From Thermococcus chitonophagus (GTDB lineage: Archaea; Methanobacteriota_B; Thermococci; Thermococcales; Thermococcaceae): a stretch of 64,000 bases of DNA. The stretch's first letter is position 1. Every line of letters begins with the position of its first letter. Positions 47,628-54,891 of this stretch are shown here, piece after piece. The position numbers and the translations under genes were made by a program. The notes below the pieces were generated by a model. The model had not been told where the DNA came from, did no database searches, and was given only the letters and a program-made list of their open reading frames with translations. The stretch lies in assembly GCF_002214605.1 (NCBI RefSeq), contig NZ_CP015193.1, positions 1,860,001 to 1,924,000 of the forward strand, read 5' to 3'.

Positions 47628-48644
47628 ATGATGATAGAAGATTTGTTAAAGGTAAAAGAGGCTATTGAGAGTAGAGATATTGATAAAGCACTGTACTTAT
47701 CTGAAAAAATAAAGGATCAATATTGGCGTTCCTACGCCCTAAAGTGGATCTCCCAGGAGTTAGTCAAGAGCGATCCTAAAAAGGCGAGAGAGATAGCTAG
47801 TTCAATCCCAATTACCTCACTTAGGAGCGAAACCCTCCTCTATTTATCCTATGAGCTTTCGAAGATGGAGAAGTTTAAAGATGCCGTTGAGAGCGCCAAG
47901 TTAATTCCAGATTCTTACACAAAGAAGAAAGCCTTAAAGAGGATAAGCTCCGCTATAGCCGATGCTCTTAAGAGCAGGAATATTGTTGAGATAAAACTGA
48001 GCGATTTAGGATTAGATGAGGCAGACATTGAGTTACTCAAGCCCCTTCCAGAGGGAGTCAAGTATGAAAATGGAAAATTCCTAGTAGATGCAGAGATAAT
48101 TAAAACTCCAGAAGAGTTTTTCAATGAAGTCGTCGAAGTGGGAGGAGAAAACGGGAACGTAAAAAGTCCAGAAATGGAAGAGTTGCCAAAGGAGAATCTT
48201 GCTCCTGAACACATTTCTGAACCTTTCAAATCTTCACTTTTAGAGTACATAGCTCTTGAGTACTTAGACAGGGGAGAAGTTGATAAAGCCGTTGAGATTT
48301 TGGAGAGGATAAAGGTAGGAGGGCCACTACCTAGGCTACTCTTTTTCCTGGGGAAGAACCATGATGTTACAAAGGTAGTTAGACCTATAGATAAGGTTCT
48401 TCTGGCTTATAGGCTACTACTCCTGCTCCCAGAAGAAGACTCTTTCCCAATGCTTAATCTCATATTTGAGGACTTAAAGTATAGAAACCCAGGAAAATTC
48501 ATAAGATTACTAAAGTTTTTCTCCTTTGAACTTTTAGAAGAAGGAAAGAGGCTTAACAATTCAAAATTGATAGAAAAGTCAAGAAAGCTATTTAAGGAAG
48601 CTCAGCGCCAGAGCTCAAGCTTTTCTATGAACCTCTTGGCGTAG
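47628..48644 (+). CDS. Helical-repeat protein, related in style to the 41948 gene
   Basis: The 338-residue protein has TPR/HEAT-like hairpins at the N-terminus (VKEAIESRDIDKALYLSEKI, SYELSKMEKFKDAVESAKL), a distinct middle segment (about residues 120-190), and further repeats (YIALEYLDRGEVDKAVEILE). No catalytic motif. The last 43 bases overlap the convergent CBS gene. The role is unknown; Thermococcales carry several such proteins. Confidence 0.65.
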   Translation: MMIEDLLKVKEAIESRDIDKALYLSEKIKDQYWRSYALKWISQELVKSDPKKAREIASSIPITSLRSETLLYLSYELSKMEKFKDAVESAKLIPDSYTKKKALKRISSAIADALKSRNIVEIKLSDLGLDEADIELLKPLPEGVKYENGKFLVDAEIIKTPEEFFNEVVEVGGENGNVKSPEMEELPKENLAPEHISEPFKSSLLEYIALEYLDRGEVDKAVEILERIKVGGPLPRLLFFLGKNHDVTKVVRPIDKVLLAYRLLLLLPEEDSFPMLNLIFEDLKYRNPGKFIRLLKFFSFELLEEGKRLNNSKLIEKSRKLFKEAQRQSSSFSMNLLA

Positions 48645-49780
48645 CGGATGTCCCTCTCAAGTTCAGCTTTCTGGAGGAGCTGCCTCTCAATTGCCCTTAT
48701 GGCATCGTGCACAGCTTGAATGGCACCCCAGGTTTCTCCCTTAGCCACAAAAACTCCCCTGTCGGTAACTACCCTCATCCTTGCCTGATATAGGTGGACT
48801 CCCCTGAACTTCTCGTTGAACCTCCTTATGTAGAGGTAGATTATTCCCTCGTTGCCTAAGAGGTCAGAGTAACCGTCGACGAACCTCTTTATGTCGTTGA
48901 TTATCCTCTCTCTTGTGAACTCGCTCAGGGCTGAAGCGTCACCACCTAGCTGTAAGTAGAATCTAGCCTCCTTCTCGACCATCCTTGATATTGGTAACAG
49001 GAGATCCTTAACCGTGAGCACTCCAACGACCTTGTTGTTCTCATCCACCACAATTAGACCGTCTATGTTGTTGTCCTTCATCGTTGCTACAGCCTCTCTA
49101 ACGGTGGCATCTGGCAGTATAGTTATGACACCCTTTATCATTGCCTCCCTAAGCTTCATGCTAAAGGGAGGTATCTTTTCTCCGACTAGCTCTCCTGCCT
49201 GGGCCCTAAATCTTGGCTTGATGAACCTTATTATTAGGTCGTGGAGCGTTACGAGGCCCTCAAGCTTTCCTTCCTCATCAACCACTGGGATCCTTGAGAT
49301 GCCATGATCTCTCATTGTAGCTAGGGCCTTTGCAACGGTGTCATCTGGGCTCAAGGTTATAACGTCCTTAGTCATGAACTCCTCTACCTTCCTCTTACCG
49401 AACTCTTCAGCGACGACCCTCTCGAGAAGGGCCATATCGCTTATTACACCCATTATCTCCGCCTTGCTTTCACCAACGGGAAGGGATCTTAAATCAGTCT
49501 CAAGCATGAGCTTAGCTGCGTGGCTTAGATCATCGTTAGGCTTAACAACGGGGGCCGGCTTATACACGTCCCTAACCTTTGCCTTAGTTGGATCCCACTT
49601 GAGGTGAGATCTTATAATCAAATCCTGGGTTAGGACGCCTTTGTACACGTTACCATCGAACACAAGAATTAGATCCGGATCCTCCTTCTCGATAATTCCA
49701 ATCGCCTCAGAAAGAGGCGCGTTTATATCTATCTTGGCATACTTGTCGGTCATAACTTCCTGTACTTGTATTCCGACCAT
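48602..49780 (-). CDS. Four-CBS-domain protein with a ribosome-associated (HPF/RaiA-like) C-terminal domain
   Basis: The 392-residue protein has four CBS motifs (VQEVMTDKYAKIDINAPLSE, VRDVYKPAPVVKPND, VEEFMTKDVITLSPDD, LREAMIKGVITILPDA) that bind adenine nucleotides. The last about 110 residues (DIKRFVDGYSDLLGN, YQARMRVVTDRGVFVAKGE, AIQAVHDAIRAIERQL) resemble the beta-alpha-beta fold of hibernation factors. It may link energy state to ribosome activity, which is inference. ATG 49780 follows GGAGGTGACCAGGA. Confidence 0.78.
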   Translation of the reverse strand: MVGIQVQEVMTDKYAKIDINAPLSEAIGIIEKEDPDLILVFDGNVYKGVLTQDLIIRSHLKWDPTKAKVRDVYKPAPVVKPNDDLSHAAKLMLETDLRSLPVGESKAEIMGVISDMALLERVVAEEFGKRKVEEFMTKDVITLSPDDTVAKALATMRDHGISRIPVVDEEGKLEGLVTLHDLIIRFIKPRFRAQAGELVGEKIPPFSMKLREAMIKGVITILPDATVREAVATMKDNNIDGLIVVDENNKVVGVLTVKDLLLPISRMVEKEARFYLQLGGDASALSEFTRERIINDIKRFVDGYSDLLGNEGIIYLYIRRFNEKFRGVHLYQARMRVVTDRGVFVAKGETWGAIQAVHDAIRAIERQLLQKAELERDIRYAKRFIEKLELWR

Positions 49781-49879
49781 TCCTGGTCACCTCCTGACAA
49801 TTATTATTTTGGTTTCTGCTCAATTTAAACCTATTGACTTCAAAGGGGTTTTAGTAAGAAAAGGTTAATAAAACTTTCG

Positions 49880-50296
49880 CTAGACGAGCTCCTTCCCAGT
49901 AGTTGTCATTACAAGTTTGCCGTGCTTAACTCCCTTTAGGCTTAGAAGCCTATCGGCAATCCTCTTTATTTTCTTGGCCTCTCCCTTAACAACCACTACC
50001 TCTAAGCAGTTGTGCTCATCCATGTGAACATGAAGACTTGCCACGATTTCGTCTAGATACTCGTGTTGCAGGTCAAGTAACTCTTTTACAACATCGGCCT
50101 CATCGTGGTTATAAACCATTGTTATCGTTCCTGCAACTTCCTCATTTCCAACTTCCCACTCATACCTTACTATAAAGTCTCTTATTAGATCCCTTATCGC
50201 CTCGCTCCTGTTGGCGTAGCCTTTCTCCTCGATTATCCGGTCGAACTTTTCTAAGAGCTCCTCAGGTATGGAGACTCCAAATCTAACCAAGTTCAT
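49880..50296 (-). CDS. nikR: Nickel-responsive regulator NikR
   Basis: The 138-residue repressor has the N-terminal ribbon-helix-helix ([31 protein letters not shown]) and the ACT-like C-terminal domain with the nickel ligands HEYLD...HVHMDEHNC (His, His, His, Cys). It represses nickel uptake genes when nickel is bound. None of its usual targets lies beside it here. ATG 50296 follows GGTGGTTGC. Confidence 0.93.
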   Translation of the reverse strand: MNLVRFGVSIPEELLEKFDRIIEEKGYANRSEAIRDLIRDFIVRYEWEVGNEEVAGTITMVYNHDEADVVKELLDLQHEYLDEIVASLHVHMDEHNCLEVVVVKGEAKKIKRIADRLLSLKGVKHGKLVMTTTGKELV

Positions 50297-50492
50297 GCAA
50301 CCACCATGATAAGTTTCGATAAAGGTTAAATATTTATGCGCATTAAGGTGCCTATTACATCCTCGCTCTAATGGATAAGCAAAACAGAGGACATTTCGAT
50401 GTAACCCTCAAATGAGAGCCACTCAACATGGGGAAAGAAATTAGACGCTGTAACCATTCCGACGTTATAGAATACTAAGATTTTTAGACGAT

Positions 50493-50580
50493 TGGTGCGG
50501 GGGCGGGGATTTGAACCCCGGAACCCCTACGGGAGGGGATCTTGAGTCCCCCGCCTTTGACCAGGCTCGGCAACCCCCGC
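50493..50580 (-). tRNA. tRNA-Leu (CAA)
   Basis: The minus-strand sequence starts GCGGGGGTTGCCGAGCC and ends with an encoded CCA (50493-50495). Acceptor GCGGGGG/CCCCCGC, anticodon loop CTCAAGA between GGGGA and TCCCC (anticodon CAA), a long variable arm (CCCGTAGGGG) and GGTTCAAATCC in the T-loop are visible. A TATA-like TTATAAA is at 50607-50613. Confidence 0.95.
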
Positions 50581-50657
50581 TCCATCATAGAGGGCTCACT
50601 CGGGCCTTATAAATTTTAACCATCCATAAGGATACACTCAGAAGAGCAGAAATTATA

Positions 50658-50733
50658 TGGTAGCCCCGCGGGGATTCGAACCCCGGTCGCGGGATCCAGA
50701 GTCCCGCATGCTTGGCCGCTACACCACGGGGCT
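50658..50733 (-). tRNA. tRNA-Gln (CUG)
   Basis: The minus-strand sequence begins AGCCCCGTGGTGTAGCGGCC and ends with encoded CCA (50658-50660). Acceptor AGCCCCG/CGGGGCT, anticodon loop CTCTGGA between GGGA and TCCC (anticodon CTG), T-loop GGTTCGAATCC. A TATA-like AGTTTAAAAG lies about 30 bases upstream (50763-50772). Confidence 0.95.
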
Positions 50734-50861
50734 ACAGCCATTTTTCTCTCGATAAGCAGGGCTTTTAAACTTTACGGTCCTATCTAGAAAGATAAAAACT
50801 GAAAGTGACTCCAAAAGGTTAATATAAGACCAAAGGGAACTTAAATGAAAGGTGAAACATT

Positions 50862-51317
50862 ATGACATTTCCAATATTGTTCGTTTATGCCCAATCCTCT
50901 AGAACTATTCTAGGTAATGAAAGAAGAATATGGGTAATTGAATGTCTAAAACAGAATCATGGAAAAGCCGAAATTGGAAAGATAGTTGATTATATTGCAG
51001 AGTTAGAAGGGAACAACACGAGAAGACATAGAAAGAGTATATATGTGAGCCTAGTTCAAACTCACCTGCCAAAAATGGAAAGAGAGGGCATAATTAAAGT
51101 TGAGAGAGGGAACGTTGAACTCCTAAAGATCCCACAAGAGGTAGAAAGATACATGAAAACAAGAGATACACTAAATTTCTGGCCAATTATTTATGTAGTG
51201 TTCTCAGGTGCAGCCCTCATCGCTTCCCTCATTAGAAAGAGCAATGACGGCGTTATAATAGCACTTCTCCTTCTTGCTCTTGCAGTTCTTCACTGGATTA
51301 AGGCTTCGGGGCAATAG
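50862..51317 (+). CDS. Winged-helix protein with C-terminal membrane hairpin
   Basis: The 151-residue protein has a winged-helix region (about residues 20-95: RRIWVIECLKQNHGKAEIGK, IYVSLVQTHLPKMEREGIIK) of the DUF7344-like type, then two membrane segments (FWPIIYVVFSGAALIASLI and VIIALLLLALAVLHWI). It is a likely membrane-tethered transcription regulator. ATG 50862 follows AAGGTGAAACATT. It directly precedes, and is co-directional with, the secreted-filament genes, whose promoter carries a perfect inverted repeat, so it is a candidate regulator of them. Confidence 0.7.
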   Translation: MTFPILFVYAQSSRTILGNERRIWVIECLKQNHGKAEIGKIVDYIAELEGNNTRRHRKSIYVSLVQTHLPKMEREGIIKVERGNVELLKIPQEVERYMKTRDTLNFWPIIYVVFSGAALIASLIRKSNDGVIIALLLLALAVLHWIKASGQ

Positions 51318-51373
51318 TTAACATCTTTTTCCTACGGTAACCATTGATTACTTCTTGGTTAATTTAAAACTAC

Positions 51374-51424
51374 CTATATACTTGTTCAGGACTACAATCA
51401 GATTGGACCCATATACGGGTCCAA
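51374..51424 (+). promoter_or_regulatory. Filament-operon promoter with perfect 8-bp inverted repeat
   Basis: TATA element CTATATAC at 51374-51381. At the expected start of transcription lies TTGGACCC (51403-51410), six bases ATATAC, then GGGTCCAA (51417-51424), an exact inverted repeat. It could be an operator or a 5'-leader hairpin protecting an abundant mRNA. The first ribosome binding site (GGAG at 51433) follows at once. Confidence 0.6.
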
Positions 51425-51445
51425 GAGTATTTGGAGATGGAAAAG

Positions 51446-52039
51446 GTGAATAAATTTGGACTTGCCATATTTGGTCTAGTGGCCGTTTTCGGCCTTGTTC
51501 TTGGGGCTGGGGCCACATTTAGCGACTACAATGCCAGCAGAAGCGTACACTGGGACATAGTAACAGATGACACGGAGCTCATTGACTTAACTCCCATACA
51601 GCCCTATTCATATATCAATCAAACTACGGGAAAACTCGTCATAGATTTCTCAACGAACAATCCAAATTACCCAGGATACGGGGACGGCATAAGCCCTGCA
51701 TCAGAGTACAACTTTGATGAAGTTTTTGGAGTAAGCAACCACCTTTGGGAAGACATGGACATCGTAGTAGAAATAAAGTCAACAAACAGCCACATAGAAC
51801 TATACGGGGCAGATGGTGATGTCTATTCAGCATATGATGGTGTAAAAGCATCAGCTAGCGATTCAGCAAGAGACTGGGTCTGTTTTGTAGTTCCTAACAA
51901 TGCCACAGTTAAGATAGGAATTGACTTGTCAGCAAATGGTGACAGTCCAGGTGATACTTGGACCGGAGATATTGAGATTAAAGCATACAGGCTTGGCACT
52001 GAGCCTGCTTACTTGGCAGGCAAGTGCGGGCAGCCATGA
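51446..52039 (+). CDS. DUF1102 secreted protein, putative filament subunit 1
   Basis: The 197-residue protein has a SipW-type leader (hydrophobic helix, then GAGATFSDYNASRSVHW) and a beta-rich body with YPGYGDGISPASEYNFDEVF and VSNHLWEDMD, the DUF1102 core. Comparable leader and body patterns occur in TasA/camelysin-like filament proteins, to which archaeal bundling pili also belong. I infer an extracellular, self-assembling subunit. GTG 51446 has GGAG 9 bases upstream and aligns with the start of its paralogue; ATG 51437 is an alternative. Confidence 0.72.
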   Translation: MNKFGLAIFGLVAVFGLVLGAGATFSDYNASRSVHWDIVTDDTELIDLTPIQPYSYINQTTGKLVIDFSTNNPNYPGYGDGISPASEYNFDEVFGVSNHLWEDMDIVVEIKSTNSHIELYGADGDVYSAYDGVKASASDSARDWVCFVVPNNATVKIGIDLSANGDSPGDTWTGDIEIKAYRLGTEPAYLAGKCGQP

Positions 52040-52053
52040 AGGAGGTATGAGAA

Positions 52054-52584
52054 ATGAATAAATTATTTGGGTTTGCCCTGTTCTTTGCAGGGCTAATGTT
52101 AGCCGTTGGCGCTGGAGCCAACTTCAGGTATTTCGAAGCAAGTAGAGATGTAAATGTCGCTATCGTAGCAGATGACAACGAGCTTATTGACTTGACTCCA
52201 CTTCAGCCTTATGTATATCTGAACAATGGAAAAATGACAATTGAAATCTCATCAAACAACCCACATTACCCAGGATATGGAAGTGGCCTCAGCCCAGACA
52301 GCACGTACGTATTTGAGGAAATGTTTGAGATTAGCAACGAACTATGGGAAAATGCAGATCAAGACTATCCAATTTGTGTAGAAGTGAAGGCCAGTGATGG
52401 AGTACAGGTATTTGCAGGATCATTTGATAACCCAACAGCTGGGCCTGCTGGAAACATTAGTGTTACTGTATATCATGGAAGTCCCGTAAAAATAGGGATG
52501 ATATTCAACAACTATGGAAAGAACCTTGGCAGTGAGCAATTCCAGTTGGATATTAACACCGAAGCAGGTGAATGTACTAGGTGA
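52054..52584 (+). CDS. DUF1102 secreted protein, putative filament subunit 2
   Basis: A 176-residue paralogue of the preceding gene with the same layout: leader (LFFAGLMLAVGAGANFRYFE), ADDNELIDLTPLQPYVYLN, YPGYGSGLSPDSTYVFEEMF and ISNELWENAD. The two share a long conserved core but differ at their C-termini, as expected of major and minor or capping subunits. ATG 52054 follows GGAGGTATGAGAA, a strong site. The stop overlaps a terminator hairpin. Confidence 0.75.
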   Translation: MNKLFGFALFFAGLMLAVGAGANFRYFEASRDVNVAIVADDNELIDLTPLQPYVYLNNGKMTIEISSNNPHYPGYGSGLSPDSTYVFEEMFEISNELWENADQDYPICVEVKASDGVQVFAGSFDNPTAGPAGNISVTVYHGSPVKIGMIFNNYGKNLGSEQFQLDINTEAGECTR

Positions 52585-52605
52585 GGAGCCTTTGCTCCTC
52601 TTTTT
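52583..52605 (+). terminator. Hairpin terminator after the DUF1102 pair
   Basis: GAGGAGC (52583-52589), loop CTTT, GCTCCTC (52594-52600) and five T form a 7-bp stem with a T-run. It would end most transcripts after the two subunit genes and let a fraction read into the signal peptidase gene. Confidence 0.65.
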
Positions 52606-52625
52606 AACTCTTGGTGGTTCAAGCT

Positions 52626-53600
52626 ATGAGGGCCTCCGATATTTTAATTCTAGCAATAATCCTTGGGCTAATAGTTCCCTCGACAATTGGATTCCTAGTT
52701 GGGAGGCCCGTCTTTGTTTCATATGTATACTCTGAAAGCATGTATCCAACTCTAAAGAAATGGGACGTGTTTTTCATAAATCCATTTTCAAAAGGAGACA
52801 TTGGGGATATAATAGTTTTCAACCTTTCTGGCAGATGGACCGTTCACAGAGTCTATGCCATAACTGAGAAAGGATATATAACAAAAGGAGATAATAACGT
52901 CGCAACCGACCAACAAGACGGCAAAAACGCTCCTATACCAAAAAATCAGATAATTGGAAAGGTTATAACTATTGGAGGGAGACCATTAAAGATACCTGGG
53001 CTGGGGAAGTACATTACGTCCTCAGCGACCATGGTTATAGTTGGTGCATTGGGTATACTATCGATTATATCCGATACAGGTATGAAGAGAAAGAAAAGAA
53101 AGAGAATAGTAGTAACAACAGAGCAGATTTACCTAGGGCTTGCTGGGCTCCTTACAATTACAATGATCTTCATAGGTTCAATGAGCTGGGGAGAAGTAGA
53201 GATTACATACGCCTCAACACTCGCAGGAGGACAGAGGGAGGGATGGTATCTACCAGGAAGCACAATTGAAAAGAACTTAACAATAAAGAACCCTTCAATG
53301 ATTCCAATGGTCGTAATAGCTAGTGGAAAGATCATTAACACTACAACGCTTATGTTAAAAGGGCGTGAAGAAGCAACGATACCAGTAAAGATTCTTGTAC
53401 CAAAAGAAACTAGGATATATACAGATAAGGTCAGCATATCCTCATACTATCCAATTCTCCCAATTTCGGTAATAGATAACCTTTACAGGATAAATCCTCG
53501 TCTGCCTCTAATAATTGAGGGTATGCTAGTATTCCTCCTCCTGCTCGCAATAGAACCACTCCTCGGGGATCCCGAGGTAGTATTTACAAGGAGATTTTGA
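52626..53600 (+). CDS. Dedicated signal peptidase (SipW-like S26B) with long C-terminal extension
   Basis: The 324-residue protein begins with a membrane helix and the S26B core: Ser in YSESMYPTLKKWD, His in WTVHRVYAI, and YITKGDNNVATDQQD. Beyond residue about 150 come a membrane helix, a basic loop (KRKKRKR), a second helix, a lumen-side beta domain with sequons and a last helix (LVFLLLLAIEPLL). Ordinary archaeal signal peptidases stop near 150 residues (compare 40884). The extension and location suggest it processes the neighbouring DUF1102 proteins. ATG 52626 follows GGTGGTTCAAGCT. Confidence 0.8.
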   Translation: MRASDILILAIILGLIVPSTIGFLVGRPVFVSYVYSESMYPTLKKWDVFFINPFSKGDIGDIIVFNLSGRWTVHRVYAITEKGYITKGDNNVATDQQDGKNAPIPKNQIIGKVITIGGRPLKIPGLGKYITSSATMVIVGALGILSIISDTGMKRKKRKRIVVTTEQIYLGLAGLLTITMIFIGSMSWGEVEITYASTLAGGQREGWYLPGSTIEKNLTIKNPSMIPMVVIASGKIINTTTLMLKGREEATIPVKILVPKETRIYTDKVSISSYYPILPISVIDNLYRINPRLPLIIEGMLVFLLLLAIEPLLGDPEVVFTRRF

Positions 53601-53602
53601 GA

Positions 53603-53968
53603 ATGATAAGAAAGATATTTGGTTTAGTCCTAATAGTGCTCGCCTTAACTCTCCCAACTTTTTCCACATTTAGCTACTATAGGGCCCAAAGGAAGGTAAC
53701 GATTGAGATTGGAAATGACCCAATGATAAAAGTTGATTGCCTAGGAAATGGGAGTATAAAAGTAACAAACAACATGGATACAATCGTTCATTTACAGGTT
53801 ACTTGCAAACACTGTAAAACAGAAATTGAAACACTATATCCTGGAGAAAACATTACAATTGAGCACTGCCACAAGTATCTTGTGGTTGCAAGCTGGGAGA
53901 ATGGGGGGGCAACAATTAGGGGACACTGTTGCTGTTGTCCCCATAATAAAAGGAGATGCAGAAATTGA
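53603..53968 (+). CDS. Small exported Cys/His-rich protein of the filament cluster
   Basis: The 121-residue protein has a leader helix (IFGLVLIVLALTLPTFS) followed by TFSYYRAQRKVTIEIGND, resembling the leaders of the DUF1102 subunits. It has nine cysteines, including TCKHCK, EHCHK and the tail GHCCCCPHNKRRC. The tail could bind a metal or form disulfides outside the cell. Perhaps a minor subunit or tip. ATG 53603 follows AAGGAGATTTTGAGA. It overlaps the next gene by 13 bases. Confidence 0.65.
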   Translation: MIRKIFGLVLIVLALTLPTFSTFSYYRAQRKVTIEIGNDPMIKVDCLGNGSIKVTNNMDTIVHLQVTCKHCKTEIETLYPGENITIEHCHKYLVVASWENGGATIRGHCCCCPHNKRRCRN

Positions 53969-54891
53969 TTAAGAAAGAACATGCCCTAGGGGCACTATTC
54001 CTGACTTTCCTCCTGCTGAGTGTGGCGGCGTATATGAAGGAGGAGAGCTATAAAGAGACAAAATTGGTGGAACAGATAGTCCAAAAAGGTGAGCTATCTC
54101 ACTCAGCATACCTTACTAATGATACAGTCTATGGCAGGATAGCCAGCTTAGAATACTACCCAACAAGGATACTTGACACGATATATGCTAACTACACCTA
54201 TTCCATAGACCCAAGCGAAGCCGGATCATATTACATTACCGGAATGTCCTCGTACTACGTAACAAAAGGAAAAACTAAGATTTACCTATTAAATGAGACA
54301 ATATTCACAGTTAAAGGGAGATTTTCAAATGGTACATTTACCCAGGGCTTCAAAGTGAATTTGACCGAAATTAGAAACAGAAAGAGCGAGCTTGCAAAGG
54401 CGCTAGAACTTCCTAGGATATCCACCGAGGTAAAGATAATTGCAAGAATTAGAACAAAAGAGGGAGAATTTAAGCAGGAAATGCCAATTATCGAAGATAC
54501 AAGTGGCCTCACGTATATAGGAGAGACGGAGCTTGAGAAAAAGAAGAACATAGTCAACACGGAGACCATTCAAAATTCGTTCCTCGGCATGAAAGTTTCA
54601 ACATCACGGATTGTATTTCCATTGCTCGCATTGGCCTCAGCAGTTGCGCTTCTAATTGTGTGGAAACCGAAACCAAAAAGGAGAATTAATGCAATTGACG
54701 GGACCCCTACTGGCATAACATCTAGGGTTTTCATTGCTAATGAAGGGAGTTTAAAGAAAATTGCAAAAATTATTGGGAGTCCTATAATCCATTATACTAT
54801 AGACGGAGTAGATATCTATGGCGTAATTGATGGGAATGTCATCTATGAATGGTGGGCTATGAAGACCGATGGGCCTGAATCCAAGCAATAA
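53956..54891 (+). CDS. DUF5305 membrane protein of the filament cluster
   Basis: The 311-residue protein has an N-terminal membrane helix (ALGALFLTFLLLSVAAY), an extracellular domain with sequons (residues about 30-215; VNLTEIRNRKSELAKAL is typical of DUF5305), a second helix (VFPLLALASAVALLIVW) and a cytoplasmic domain ending VIYEWWAMKTDG. DUF5305 proteins occur beside archaeal signal peptidase and secreted-fibre genes; an assembly or anchoring role is inferred. The 3' end overlaps the convergent 646-residue gene by 35 bases. Confidence 0.72.
   Translation: MQKLIKKEHALGALFLTFLLLSVAAYMKEESYKETKLVEQIVQKGELSHSAYLTNDTVYGRIASLEYYPTRILDTIYANYTYSIDPSEAGSYYITGMSSYYVTKGKTKIYLLNETIFTVKGRFSNGTFTQGFKVNLTEIRNRKSELAKALELPRISTEVKIIARIRTKEGEFKQEMPIIEDTSGLTYIGETELEKKKNIVNTETIQNSFLGMKVSTSRIVFPLLALASAVALLIVWKPKPKRRINAIDGTPTGITSRVFIANEGSLKKIAKIIGSPIIHYTIDGVDIYGVIDGNVIYEWWAMKTDGPESKQ

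Noticed and set aside
50340-50490. Possible small RNA between nikR and tRNA-Leu
   Set aside because: No box motifs, promoter or stable hairpin stood out; I see nothing supportable in this stretch.
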